Positions 53,901-62,011 of a DNA stretch of 64,000 nt are shown piece after piece; position 1 is the first letter of the stretch, and every line of letters begins with the position of its first letter. The DNA comes from a bacterium. Lineage in GTDB: Bacteria > Bacteroidota > Bacteroidia > Chitinophagales > Saprospiraceae. Location of the stretch: assembly GCA_024742755.1 (NCBI GenBank), contig JANSXW010000002.1, positions 55,790 to 119,789 of the forward strand, in the 5' to 3' direction. The notes under the pieces were generated by a model. The model was not told where the DNA came from. It made no database searches and worked only from the letters and a program-made list of their open reading frames with translations. The position numbers and the translations under genes are program-made.

Positions 53901-56900
53901 ATTTATACTGATTACAGTGACAACACGTTGACCAACAACACGGTGACGGAGAATTCGGCCATCAGGGGCGGCGGGATTTTCACCAATAGGGGCACCAACA
54001 CACTGATCAATAATACCGTATCGGAAAATACGGCTTCTGGAAGAGGCGGCGGGATTTATACTGATTTCAGTGACAACACGTTGACCAACAACACAGTGGC
54101 TGAGAATGAGGCTAACGAGGATGGCGGCGGAATTTACATCGATAGAGGTACCAATACACTGACGAACAACACAGTGGCTGGGAATAAGGCTAACGACGAT
54201 GGTGGAGGGGTCTTCACCCATATTGGCAACAACACCCTGACCAACAATAGGGTGACAGGGAATGAGGCCGGGCGCGGTGGCGGGATTCTCATCTCTGACG
54301 GTACCATTATGCTGACCAACAACACCGTATCGGGCAATTCGGCAGACGATGACGGCGGCGGGATTTTCACCATAGAAAGCAACAACACGCTGGTCAACAA
54401 CACGGTGTCGGGCAATTCGGCAGACGACGACGGGGGCGGAATTTACACCGAAGGAAGCAGCAGCACGCTGATCAACAACACGGTGTCGGGCAATATGGCT
54501 TCCGGCAGTGGAGGCGGGATTTACATCGATTTCGGTATGAACACACTGACCAACAATATCATATGGGGTAACAACAGCGGGTTGGAATTTGAAGCAATCA
54601 ACCTGACGGTCAACCACAACATCATACAGGGCGGTGTTAGTGACGATTACGGCACTAACAACCTGGATGATGACCCACATTTTGTCAACCCATTGCCGCC
54701 CGGGCTGAATACAGGAGGCGATTACCGTTTGCTCCCCTGCTCTCCGGCCATTGATGCAGGGACAGGTACCGGAGCACCTACAGAGGATATCCTGGGCAAT
54801 CTGCGCCCGATAGACGGGAATGGAGATGCCACGGCCACCACAGATATGGGTGCCTATGAATACCAGGGCACCGTCGGCTACGGTAATCATATCTACGTTG
54901 ATCTCGACGCTACCGCGGGCAACAACGACGGTACCTCCTGGGCCGATGCCTTCCTCGATCTGCAAACGGCCATCAATGCGGCTGTATCTTGTGGGGTGGA
55001 GAGCATCTGGGTGGCAGAAGGCACTTACTACCCCGACGAGGGCGGCGGCAATTCCAATAATGACCGCAATGCCGCCTTCGTCATGCAAAACAACCTGGCC
55101 ATCTATGGTGGTTTTAATGGTAGTGAGGCCATGCTAAGCCAACGCGACTGGGCAGCCCACCCTACTATCCTCAGCGGGGATATTGACGGGAACAGTAATT
55201 TGGCGGGCAATAGCTACCACGTCATCTTCAATAACAACAATGGATTGGATAATTCTGCTATTCTTGATGGCTTTACCGTCACGGGAGGGAATGCGGATGG
55301 CAGCAACTTAGACGGTAGCGGCGGCGGGATGTTCAATAATCAATCCTCGCCCACGATCATTAACTGCTCCTTCCAGAGCAATTCGGCAAGCTTAGACGGC
55401 GGTGGGATGTACAATGCTCAATCCTCGCCCACGATCACTAACTGCACCTTCCAAGATAACTCGGCAATTTTTAGCAGCGGCGGCGGCGGCGTCGGAGGTG
55501 GGATACTTAATGACCATTCCTCGCCCACGATCACCAACTGCTCCTTCCAGGGCAATTCGGCAAGCTTAGGCGACGGCGGTGGGATATACAATATTATCTC
55601 TTCGCCCTCGATCACCAACTGCATTCTCTGGGGCAATGGCAGTGAGATGGTTAATTTTGAAAGCAACCCCACCGTATCTTCCTCCATCGTACAGGGTGGC
55701 TATCCTGCTGGGACGAATATTCTTGACCTCGACCCGCTCTTCGTAGACGCCGCCAATGGCGATCTGCGCCTGCAGGAATGCTCTCCAGCAGTCAATGCCG
55801 GTGATGGCGTAAGTGGGGTATCTGCGAATATGACAACCACGGACCTGGACGGTAACCCACGCTTTTTCAATAGCGGGGTCATCGATATGGGCGCCTATGA
55901 ATTTCAGGGCACGCCCACACCGGTCGTCGCCAACTGCCAAAACCAAACCGTGGTGCTCGATGACATGGGCAACGGCAGCATAGAAGTAGCCAGCCTCGAC
56001 GACGGCTCCACCGGCTGCGGCAGCCTGAGCTTTGCCGTAGACAACGCCAGTATGCTGACTTTTGACTGTACCAATGCAGGCGATAATCCAGTTACCCTCA
56101 CCGTCACCGACAACCGGGGGCAGAGCAGTACCTGCGAAGCCATTATCAACGTGCAGGACAATACTGTCCCCACCGCCGCCTGTCAGGATATTACCGTCCA
56201 GCTCGACGCAAACGGCAACGCCAGCATCACCGCCAATGACATCGACGACGGCTCCACCGACGCTTGCGGCATTCAGCAGCTGTCGCTCTCGCCAACCGAG
56301 TTTGGCTGCGCTCAAGTCGGCAACAACAACACCGTCACACTGACCGTGACGGACAACAACGGCAACACCGCCTCATGCTCAGCCGATGTAACCGTCGAAG
56401 ACAACATCGCCCCCACCGCCGCCTGCCTCAACACTACCGTCGAGCTACAGCCCGACGGAATGTACCACTTGCAGCAGAGCGATGTATTCGATGCAGCCAA
56501 CAGCAGCGACAACTGCCCATTCGGGCCCGTACCGGGCCTGATCGAGAACGTATCTTTCCCGGCCACCACCTTTGGCTGTGACGATGTGGGCCTTACCTTC
56601 CCCGTCACGGTGACGCTGACCGACCCTAGTGGCAACAGCGGCAACTGTACGGCCAATATCACCGTCGGGCCCGGCACTGCTTTGCCCTCAGGCTGGGCAG
56701 CCACCGATATCGGCAGCCAGGGAGACGGCAGCGACTACGCCTATGACCCTTGCGCACGTAAAAATCCCAACCGGGGGGACTTCAACGTCTCCACCGGCGC
56801 CTACAACCTCATCCCCAACAACAGCGACAACCTCGCCTTCGTGGGCCGCGAGCTGTGCAACAACGGTGGCATTCAGGCCCGCATTGAGGACGTCAATGGC

Positions 56901-57557
56901 GGCTACGCCGGGCTGATGATACGCGAAAGCAGCGCGCCGGGCGCCAAAATGGTGGCCGTCTATTCCAACCTCACCAGCCTGCTGAGAAGGGAAACCCGCA
57001 CGGTGGACAATGGCCCACGGGCCTCCGGCACGCTCTTTGCGCCCTTCCCCTTCTGGCTGCGGCTGATGCGGCAGGGCAACTACATCCGCGCTTTCTACCG
57101 CACCTCGGATAATGGCAGCTGGACGCTCTTCCATCAGGCCTACCTCCCTATGCAGGAATGCGTGGAAATGGGGCTGGCCGTCTTCACCACGGCCCCCAAC
57201 GGGCAGGCGGATGCGACCTTCAGCCGGGTACAGTGGCAGTCGAATGTGGGCGGCAGCAACAACCTGGCCATCTTCAATGAGGGCCCGGCAGCGACCCATG
57301 CGGAGGAACGGGAAATCAGCGTATTCCCCAACCCGGCGCGGTCCGCCTTCACCCTGGCCTTTTCCCGGGCATTGGACAGCGGCGGTATAGCTATACTCCG
57401 CAATCAGATGGGGCAGATTATGGCACAGCGGCCGCTGCAGGCAGGCGAGATAGCCACTGATTGGGATGTGAGCCGCCTGCCCGGCGGGCTCTACCTGATG
57501 GAGATCCGGCAGGAAGGGTGGCCGCCGGAAGTGCTGCGGGTAATCAAAACGGATTAA
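50967..57557 (+). CDS. giant T9SS beta-helix surface protein with HYR-like and lectin-like tail
   Basis: 2196 residues; the signal peptide region is LLPKLNLHLYAILCLLLFGL (ATG 50967 or ATG 50988). Three right-handed beta-helix modules each begin IYVNDDAGG or IYVDLDATAG, then SSWANAFQSLQEAL and YGGFAGTENPA. They carry 12, 17 and 4 GGG-type turns respectively, on repeats of about 23 residues with the cores NNTVTGN and GGGIYT. Each module ends AIDVGNNA...LGAYEYQ, as in choice-of-anchor Q / polymorphic outer-membrane proteins. HYR-like repeats (about 1648-1900) follow, then the concanavalin/DUF1349-like module (about 1902-2095, AGLMIRESSAPGAKM) and a T9SS type A domain from VFPNPARSAFTLAF. Adhesion is the likely role. 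No polysaccharide lyase signature is seen, although beta-helices can be lyases. Confidence 0.9.
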   Translation: MTQTLWLMLLPKLNLHLYAILCLLLFGLILSPPPLLSAPDDGGQENQPASTIIYVNDDAGGNNDGSSWANAFQSLQEALEAADSGDQIWVAAGTYRPSAHPAGCTGCATNRDYTFLLPDGVAVYGGFAGTENPATFNLTSRDFSTHETILSGDIGTPNDDSDNVHHVVLAVNATTRLDGFTVTGGNADGLILISLHGQNISGINGGGIATIGGNNTLINNTVTANSAFSSGGGVFANSGNNTLTNNIMADNSAFIGGGIYTTFGINNLSSNTVSGNTTLRAGGGIYIFSGTNELANNTVTGNTAPEFGGGIYTAQGDNTMNNNTVTGNSTSERGGGIYVNSGTNTLVNNTITGNSTSSNGGGIYTEEGTNTLTNNTVTGNTADEFGGGMYIGGGTNTLTNNVILENSADNGGGIATPFGTHELTNNVISGNSASFGGGVYTFLSNNTLTGNLVSGNTATTDGGGISFSQGTNTLTNNTVTGNEASRVGGGIAFIQGTNTLGNNIIWGNNSGIFQGLSNLTVNNNIIQGSFSGSNNLDDDPLFVDAANGDFHLQQCSPAIDVGNNAAVPDGVTTDIAGSPRQVNATGTNAVDLGAYEYQQMYDVCTECLTSGNIIYVDFDATAGSDNGTSWANAFQNLQDALEVAATCPNVDQIWVAAGTYRPSAHPAGCTSCATNRDYTFLLPDGVAVYGGFAGTENPATFNLASRDFNTHETILSGDIGTPNDDSDNVHHVVLALNATTRLDGFTVTGGNADGVGTITVNGQSARRSRGGGIYTSGGSNTLTNNRVANNFADSRGGGISTSAGTNTLTNNTVTSNEVGSNGGGISNDGGYNTLNNNTVTGNSAFDGGGIYTDEGHNTLSNNTVMDNSASYGGGIHIEEGTDTLNNNTVTGNEASREGGGIFTEEGSNILSNNTVTGNSASIDGGGVYTRDGSNSLINNTVSGNEASEEGGGVYTFYGSNSLTDNMVTGNSASREGGGIYTDYSDNTLTNNTVTENSAIRGGGIFTNRGTNTLINNTVSENTASGRGGGIYTDFSDNTLTNNTVAENEANEDGGGIYIDRGTNTLTNNTVAGNKANDDGGGVFTHIGNNTLTNNRVTGNEAGRGGGILISDGTIMLTNNTVSGNSADDDGGGIFTIESNNTLVNNTVSGNSADDDGGGIYTEGSSSTLINNTVSGNMASGSGGGIYIDFGMNTLTNNIIWGNNSGLEFEAINLTVNHNIIQGGVSDDYGTNNLDDDPHFVNPLPPGLNTGGDYRLLPCSPAIDAGTGTGAPTEDILGNLRPIDGNGDATATTDMGAYEYQGTVGYGNHIYVDLDATAGNNDGTSWADAFLDLQTAINAAVSCGVESIWVAEGTYYPDEGGGNSNNDRNAAFVMQNNLAIYGGFNGSEAMLSQRDWAAHPTILSGDIDGNSNLAGNSYHVIFNNNNGLDNSAILDGFTVTGGNADGSNLDGSGGGMFNNQSSPTIINCSFQSNSASLDGGGMYNAQSSPTITNCTFQDNSAIFSSGGGGVGGGILNDHSSPTITNCSFQGNSASLGDGGGIYNIISSPSITNCILWGNGSEMVNFESNPTVSSSIVQGGYPAGTNILDLDPLFVDAANGDLRLQECSPAVNAGDGVSGVSANMTTTDLDGNPRFFNSGVIDMGAYEFQGTPTPVVANCQNQTVVLDDMGNGSIEVASLDDGSTGCGSLSFAVDNASMLTFDCTNAGDNPVTLTVTDNRGQSSTCEAIINVQDNTVPTAACQDITVQLDANGNASITANDIDDGSTDACGIQQLSLSPTEFGCAQVGNNNTVTLTVTDNNGNTASCSADVTVEDNIAPTAACLNTTVELQPDGMYHLQQSDVFDAANSSDNCPFGPVPGLIENVSFPATTFGCDDVGLTFPVTVTLTDPSGNSGNCTANITVGPGTALPSGWAATDIGSQGDGSDYAYDPCARKNPNRGDFNVSTGAYNLIPNNSDNLAFVGRELCNNGGIQARIEDVNGGYAGLMIRESSAPGAKMVAVYSNLTSLLRRETRTVDNGPRASGTLFAPFPFWLRLMRQGNYIRAFYRTSDNGSWTLFHQAYLPMQECVEMGLAVFTTAPNGQADATFSRVQWQSNVGGSNNLAIFNEGPAATHAEEREISVFPNPARSAFTLAFSRALDSGGIAILRNQMGQIMAQRPLQAGEIATDWDVSRLPGGLYLMEIRQEGWPPEVLRVIKTD
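51246..51532 (+). repeat. near-identical segment, copy 1 (start of beta-helix module I)
   Basis: Matches 52941-53227 at a fixed offset of 1695 bases (565 codons) with only about a dozen visible differences. It encodes the head of the helix module from AGTYRPSAHPAG to DGFTVTGGNADG. Confidence 0.88.
51590..54560 (+). repeat. array of beta-helix coil repeats
   Basis: About 29 coils of 66-75 bases (12 in module I, 17 in module II), interrupted by the module junction at about 52.5-53.25 kb. Shared words include GGCGGCGGGATTTACA-like and AACAACACGGTGACGGG-like strings. Length variation by recombination in units of one coil would stay in frame. Confidence 0.85.
52941..53227 (+). repeat. near-identical segment, copy 2 (start of beta-helix module II)
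   Basis: Partner of 51246-51532. Differences include GCTGCA (ACT SCAT against GCT GCAT reading) and a few silent changes. Module II therefore probably arose by duplication of module I. Confidence 0.88.
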
Positions 57558-57590
57558 TGCCGGAAAGATTTAGAATCAGGGAATCATTTT

Positions 57591-57621
57591 ACAAGTATGG
57601 TCCAAAAGGGACCGTACTTGT
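57591..57621 (+). terminator. strong hairpin after the beta-helix gene
   Basis: ACAAGTATGGTCC pairs with GGACCGTACTTGT (13 bp, one T-G pair) around a 5-base loop, 33 bases after the stop. It is followed by TCCCCC, not T, so it may be a structured 3' end rather than a classic terminator. Confidence 0.5.
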
Positions 57622-57967
57622 TCCCCCAAAAACAGGACTCAAAGGCCCTGATCATCTGCCGGCCAAGTGCCACCCAACAAGCGCCTTAAGCAGCTCACCT
57701 GTTTGGGCTTTAGCCATAGCTACCGCCAATGCTTTTTATGCCTAACACAAATCGCAGATCGGTTAACTATTAGACATAAAGGTAACGATTCCCTTACTTG
57801 CAATATGCCCCTTGCCCTTCGCTAATCAGGTGAAGTTGCATTAGAGCAGAAGTATTCCCTTACTCAAATAAGGTGTAGCCTTACGTTTTCAGTTGAAGGC
57901 CCTCTATGTACAAGTCCATTGCTGTGCGCCAGTGGCTCCTGTCAAACGCCCCTTTGCGTTTTATTAT
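57622..57967. other. intergenic region without recognisable gene
   Basis: Between two convergent genes. No start-to-stop frame with coding character, no strong hairpin or promoter was seen. Confidence 0.5.
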
Positions 57968-59737
57968 TCACAAGACCCGAACCTCCAAATGCTCCGGGTC
58001 ATCAAAGTAGAGGGTGACTTCCAGTTCGATTTCTTTTTTGTACTCCTCTCCCTTGCAGCGCAGCACCACCTTCTCCTCATCTTCGTAGATGACGTTGCTG
58101 CGGTCCAGCCGTTCTACCAGGTAGCGGTATAGTCGGTCTTGAATGTAGGTGAACAGCATTCGCCAGTCTCCTTTTTTATAGAGGTAGCTGTAATCAGGAT
58201 CACGATGCACAGGAACACGCCTCCTGGCCTCCTTGTCCTCCACATAGGGCAGATACAAAGGCACAGTCTTGGTCAAAAAGATATCTTTCCCGCTTATGAA
58301 GTACACATCCCGGGTCTCCGTGTCAAGTGCCAGCAGATAATGATTGGCGCGAGGCTGCTTGATGTAATGATAGGGATAGTCGTAGTGGTTATAAGCCGTG
58401 TCTAAAGTATTGGCCCATGAACATTGAGAAAGGTACCTTGCTGGCAATATCTCTGGGCTCACTACCAAAGGATAGGAATAACGCAACGCCCTTTCGGTTA
58501 TGGCTTTCCATTGGGGCTGATAGTAGGTATCATAAATGTTGTCATTGTTAAAACCGTCCCAGCTCATGGAATCCGCAAACTGTGAGTCTTCTCTCTTGTG
58601 CCATAAAAGCAGGGTGTCCATGTAGATTTTATAATACTCGATATCACGATAATAAAACCGGTGTTCAGCAGAGACACATTTATAGGCAATAGCGGCGTTG
58701 ACATAAGGTTCCCACTCATAATCATAGCTAAAGCTCATCATCTCTGGCAGCCTTGCCTGCAAATCTGCTACCCGTTCCTCGCTTTCCCAGCAGCAGCCAT
58801 ACCTCAGGTGGTACATACGCGGCAAGTATACATCGTAGTCTGGAATTAGGCTGTCTAACAAAGTCTCCGGGTCTACACTATCAGGCAAAGCGCTGGCTTT
58901 TTGATGGAATTTATAGAGGTATAGGTTTTCCATAAGGGCTTCGAAGAGATAGCGCTTTTTGTCTTCTGTGCCGCTGAATGTGGCTTTTTCTGTATTTCTG
59001 GGCTGGCGTGTAGCTGGTGTTTCTTCTATTAGAGGGTCGTATAACAATTCTACTACTCTGTAATTTCTAGGGTTATTCACCGGAGCATAATAACGGTCCA
59101 CCCTCCTTACTACATTGTCAATTTCGTAAACATGTTTTAAAACGACAGTATCATTAATTATTTTTTCAACCGTTATCCCATCTGGTAAATCTCGATATCG
59201 AAGTATTTTAAAAAAAGCTTCGAAAGACTTTAGAACAGCGGTGTCGGTTTTTACAACCTTTGAAAAGTTTTTCGTGGTGCCGTACTCACCGTTTAATAGC
59301 AAAACCTTCCCGTCATTTTTCATGGCAAACAAGCCACCACTGCCTGGAAAAATACCTCTAAACTTTTTATTCGCCCATGCATCAATCGCATTATTTTCCT
59401 GATCTTGACGAGAAAAATCAACTTCGTAAAGCGTATATTCCTTTCCCAGTATACCATCTAAGACAGACTTTTCTACCCGAATAAAGAAGAACCCTGGCAG
59501 GAACCCGAACCCTGACTTTCTCGAATGTAATGCTTCGTGATCGAAAGCATTATCCTTGCCATTTCTCTCAACCTTATTACGGCTAAAGTACACAAAGCTA
59601 TTGAAAGCAGTGTTCTTCAATAGCTGTCGCTTCATCTCGTAGACTACTTCCGCCGGAAGGTCAGCATCCACTTTTTGCGCAAGCATATTCAAGCTCAGAA
59701 GCAGTCCCATAATCAGTACAAGCGCGCGTCTAGTCAT
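57968..59737 (-). CDS. secreted protein of unknown function, AT-rich
   Basis: 589 residues, signal peptide MTRRALVLIMGLLLSLNMLAQ. The mature protein is rich in Tyr, Asp, Arg and Leu with several Tyr-dense stretches (RFYYRDIEYYKIYMDTLLLW, YNHYDYPYHYIKQPR) and one Cys pair (GCCWESEERV). No domain, T9SS signal or membrane segment is recognised. The 5' half of the gene is AT-rich (18 of 60 G+C at 59161-59220), well below its neighbours, which suggests acquisition from elsewhere. It stands alone: the flanking gene upstream is 278 bases away across a structured element and the downstream neighbour is convergent. Confidence 0.72.
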   Translation of the reverse strand: MTRRALVLIMGLLLSLNMLAQKVDADLPAEVVYEMKRQLLKNTAFNSFVYFSRNKVERNGKDNAFDHEALHSRKSGFGFLPGFFFIRVEKSVLDGILGKEYTLYEVDFSRQDQENNAIDAWANKKFRGIFPGSGGLFAMKNDGKVLLLNGEYGTTKNFSKVVKTDTAVLKSFEAFFKILRYRDLPDGITVEKIINDTVVLKHVYEIDNVVRRVDRYYAPVNNPRNYRVVELLYDPLIEETPATRQPRNTEKATFSGTEDKKRYLFEALMENLYLYKFHQKASALPDSVDPETLLDSLIPDYDVYLPRMYHLRYGCCWESEERVADLQARLPEMMSFSYDYEWEPYVNAAIAYKCVSAEHRFYYRDIEYYKIYMDTLLLWHKREDSQFADSMSWDGFNNDNIYDTYYQPQWKAITERALRYSYPLVVSPEILPARYLSQCSWANTLDTAYNHYDYPYHYIKQPRANHYLLALDTETRDVYFISGKDIFLTKTVPLYLPYVEDKEARRRVPVHRDPDYSYLYKKGDWRMLFTYIQDRLYRYLVERLDRSNVIYEDEEKVVLRCKGEEYKKEIELEVTLYFDDPEHLEVRVL

Positions 59738-59868
59738 AAGCTACAAGGTTTAACATGTCCGGGAAACGGCAGAAAGATACAAATCTTCAAAAAGGCCTAA
59801 GCTGCGACTTAACGAGTGTGCGGGTAGCGGCTTTTAATGGCCCTCCTGAGTGAGTGAGTATTAAGTTT

Positions 59869-59985
59869 ATTGCAACGATCCCTCCTCGCCCCCGTCGTCG
59901 GGCTTTCAGCCGGGCGATGGGTTGGCCAGAGATTGAAATAAACCTATCGCCCAGTGGGAAACTGGACGACAGGGTGGGAGCTTAA
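59869..59985. repeat. structured intergenic element (multi-stem palindrome)
   Basis: GTTTATT (59869) and AATAAAC (59937) close a 75-base segment containing a G+C-rich hairpin (CGTCGTCGGGCT / AGCCGGGCGATG, imperfect, loop TTC). A second hairpin CCAGT-GGGAA-ACTGG follows, and CCCCCGTCGTC upstream is nearly complementary to GACGACAGGGTGGG downstream, so the whole can also fold as a three-way junction. It shares the ends GTTTATT...AATAAAC with the element at 40620-40782. Its nature (REP, MITE or RNA) is open. Confidence 0.45.
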
Positions 59986-60015
59986 AAAGCTGGGCATTGC
60001 TGTTTCAAAGCGGCC

Positions 60016-61344
60016 TTAGCCGTTCTGAAAATAGCCCCTCAACCGCTCCAAAGCCACCTCCAAATAGCTCAGGGGCAGTGTAGTGTACACCATCCTAAAC
60101 ACTCCATACTTCTCATGCTGAAATCCGGCACCGGGCGTTAGCAGCACGCCGGTACGGTGGTAGATGTCCATCCAGAGGTCTTCCTGTCCCTTTTCGCTAT
60201 CTTCTTTCAGGTATTTGGAAAAATCAGCCCATACAAACAGGCTGCCGCGGCTGGGGACGTAGGGCACCTCCAAATCCCGTAGTACCTTGACGACCGCTTT
60301 GTAGCTCCCGGTAAGCCGGGCTTTATTGGTGGCGATGTAGCGCTCCAGGAAGGCATGGTCTTTCATCAGCTCCCCGATTGCCCACTGCGCAAGGTTGGAG
60401 ACCATCTGCGGGATATTGACATTCCCAAACCCTTTGAGGAAGCCTTCATTCAGGGAATGTACAATGCCAAAACGGAACCCGGACATGGCAAAATCCTTAG
60501 ACAGAGCATACCAGAGGTGCAGGTAGCCGCTTTGCAGCTCTGCCATGATTTGTGCGAAGGATTGCGGCACCGTTGCCGGCGTGTAATCTGCCCGGATTTC
60601 CTCATCTTCAATCTCCACCAACGACAAGCCGTAAATTTCACTGACAACCAGGTGCACCTCATGCGCTATGCACCATTCGGCAATCTGCCTCAGCTGTTTC
60701 TCCGAATACATGCAGCCGGTGGGATTATCCGGCGAGGTCAGCAACAGGATTTTGAACCTTTGCCCCTGCCCGCTGATGTCCGCCCAGGCAGCATCCAGAT
60801 GTGCGGTGGTCAGTGGGGAAATATCGCCATGATCAGCAGGGTGGTAATGCGTTTGCAAATCATAGCGCTGCAATCCGCTTTTCAAGCCCACATCATTGGT
60901 GTACATGGGATAAGCGGGGGCAGGAATCACCACAACATCCCCCTCATCCGCCAGCATAAACGTACTCACCTCAATCGTAGCGGCAGCACCGGCAGAAAAG
61001 GCAATAGAATCAGGCGCAATGGGACATTTGCAAAGGTACTTTTCCATAAACGCTGCCACCGTTTCCCGCACCTCCGGATGCCCGTTCGGGTCGGTATACT
61101 GAAAGGCCCATTCGGGAACATCCCCCTGTTGCAAAAGAGCATCCATGCGCGCCTTCATCATCGGGATCATCAGGGCATTCTCTGCCACATTCAGAGTGAA
61201 AAACCCTTCGGGGTTATCTTCCGGATCGTACAGATTTTGAGCAGCTTCAAAGAAGAGGTCCATGTCCACTCTGGCCGAGGAGGCCGCCAGGGGTGCCCCT
61301 CTCCTGGAAAGGCCGGAAGCAGGTGTTGTTTTTTCTATCGCCAT
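60016..61344 (-). CDS. PLP-dependent aminotransferase, ACC-synthase-like
   Basis: 442 residues from the ATG at 61344; longer starts at 61407 and 61470 add a Pro/Gln-rich lead with no homology-like features. Fold type I aminotransferase of the subgroup that includes plant ACC synthase: NPEGFFTLNVAENALM, then FSAGAAATIEVSTFMLADEG, the substrate/PLP loop LLLTSPDNPTGCMYS, Ser-Lys283-Asp in LSKDFAMSGFRFG (Schiff-base lysine), and a late VFRMVYTTLPL with the carboxylate-binding Arg. Lys and Arg residues are intact, so it is probably active, but whether it makes ACC or transfers amino groups cannot be told. It lies downstream of a GNAT gene on the same strand, probably in one operon with the S9 peptidase. 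Confidence 0.87.
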   Translation of the reverse strand: MAIEKTTPASGLSRRGAPLAASSARVDMDLFFEAAQNLYDPEDNPEGFFTLNVAENALMIPMMKARMDALLQQGDVPEWAFQYTDPNGHPEVRETVAAFMEKYLCKCPIAPDSIAFSAGAAATIEVSTFMLADEGDVVVIPAPAYPMYTNDVGLKSGLQRYDLQTHYHPADHGDISPLTTAHLDAAWADISGQGQRFKILLLTSPDNPTGCMYSEKQLRQIAEWCIAHEVHLVVSEIYGLSLVEIEDEEIRADYTPATVPQSFAQIMAELQSGYLHLWYALSKDFAMSGFRFGIVHSLNEGFLKGFGNVNIPQMVSNLAQWAIGELMKDHAFLERYIATNKARLTGSYKAVVKVLRDLEVPYVPSRGSLFVWADFSKYLKEDSEKGQEDLWMDIYHRTGVLLTPGAGFQHEKYGVFRMVYTTLPLSYLEVALERLRGYFQNG

Positions 61345-61482
61345 TCGAGCTTTAATTTGTGGTTGCTGGCCTGGTTGAGGCAAACGGGCAATACTGGGAT
61401 CCGCCATCCTAAAAAACGGCCACTTGATTACAGAACACCTAACAAGCTTCTGATGTGCAGGGTTGAGCACTCTGCATATCCA

Positions 61483-62001
61483 CTACCTAAGCCCCCTGTA
61501 CACCACCACCGGCATCCCGCTGTACTCCGTTTCCTTCCAGGGCAGCAGCCCATTCTTGCGGGCAACGTGCTGGCTCGCCAAATTGTCTTTATGGATAATG
61601 GAAATGACCTGCTCAACCGGCAGGTGCCCGAAAGCCCAGGCCTTCATCTGCTGCGCCATTTCAGTGCCGTAGCCCTGCCCCCAGTAGCCAGGCATAAGAG
61701 CGTAAGCCACTTCGTACAAGGTTTCCCCATCCAGGTCACGGGGGATAACGCCCGCCATGCCAATGAGCGCGCCCGTGTCCGGCAAGGTAGCCGCCAGGTG
61801 CCCAAAACCCGTCTCCCGGTACCGCTCCGCTTGCTTGCGGATCCACCAGGCAGACAGTTCCGCAGGCGTACCCTCCAAAGGTATGCCCAGGAAATGCAAC
61901 CGGTCATTGCCCATAAAGAAAACCGACCAGGCCGGAATATCTGCTTCCGTGGTTTTGCGGAAGGCCAGCCGGGCACTGCGCTGCACATAATAGCGTTCCA
62001 T
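61483..62001 (-). CDS. GNAT family acetyltransferase (RimJ/RimL type)
   Basis: 172 residues. It is a typical small GNAT: the N-terminal strand LAFRKTTEADIPAW, a middle ATLPDTGALIGMAGVIPRD and YEVAYALMPGYWGQGYGTEM, which contains the acetyl-CoA pyrophosphate loop (Q/R-x-x-G-x-G/A form), and ending EQVISIIHKDNLASQHVARK, where the conserved Asn and the helix of RimL-like proteins sit. It should acetylate an amino group using acetyl-CoA; the acceptor is unknown. It starts 10 bases after the S9 peptidase stop and is almost certainly cotranscribed with it. Confidence 0.88.
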   Translation of the reverse strand: MERYYVQRSARLAFRKTTEADIPAWSVFFMGNDRLHFLGIPLEGTPAELSAWWIRKQAERYRETGFGHLAATLPDTGALIGMAGVIPRDLDGETLYEVAYALMPGYWGQGYGTEMAQQMKAWAFGHLPVEQVISIIHKDNLASQHVARKNGLLPWKETEYSGMPVVVYRGLR

Positions 62002-62011
62002 TAGCGATCCT

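Noticed and set aside
51590..54560. Regular repeats of about 69 bases resembling a CRISPR array
   Set aside because: Repeats are imperfect, lie in frame within a coding sequence and translate to beta-helix coils; no unique spacers and no cas genes.
53877..55088. Minus-strand open frame of 403 codons in the beta-helix gene
   Set aside because: Low-complexity mirror of the coil repeats; open only because the repeats share a frame.
60355..62004. Plus-strand open frame of 549 codons
   Set aside because: It runs antisense across two recognised genes (aminotransferase and GNAT) and their gap; composition is typical of a shadow frame.
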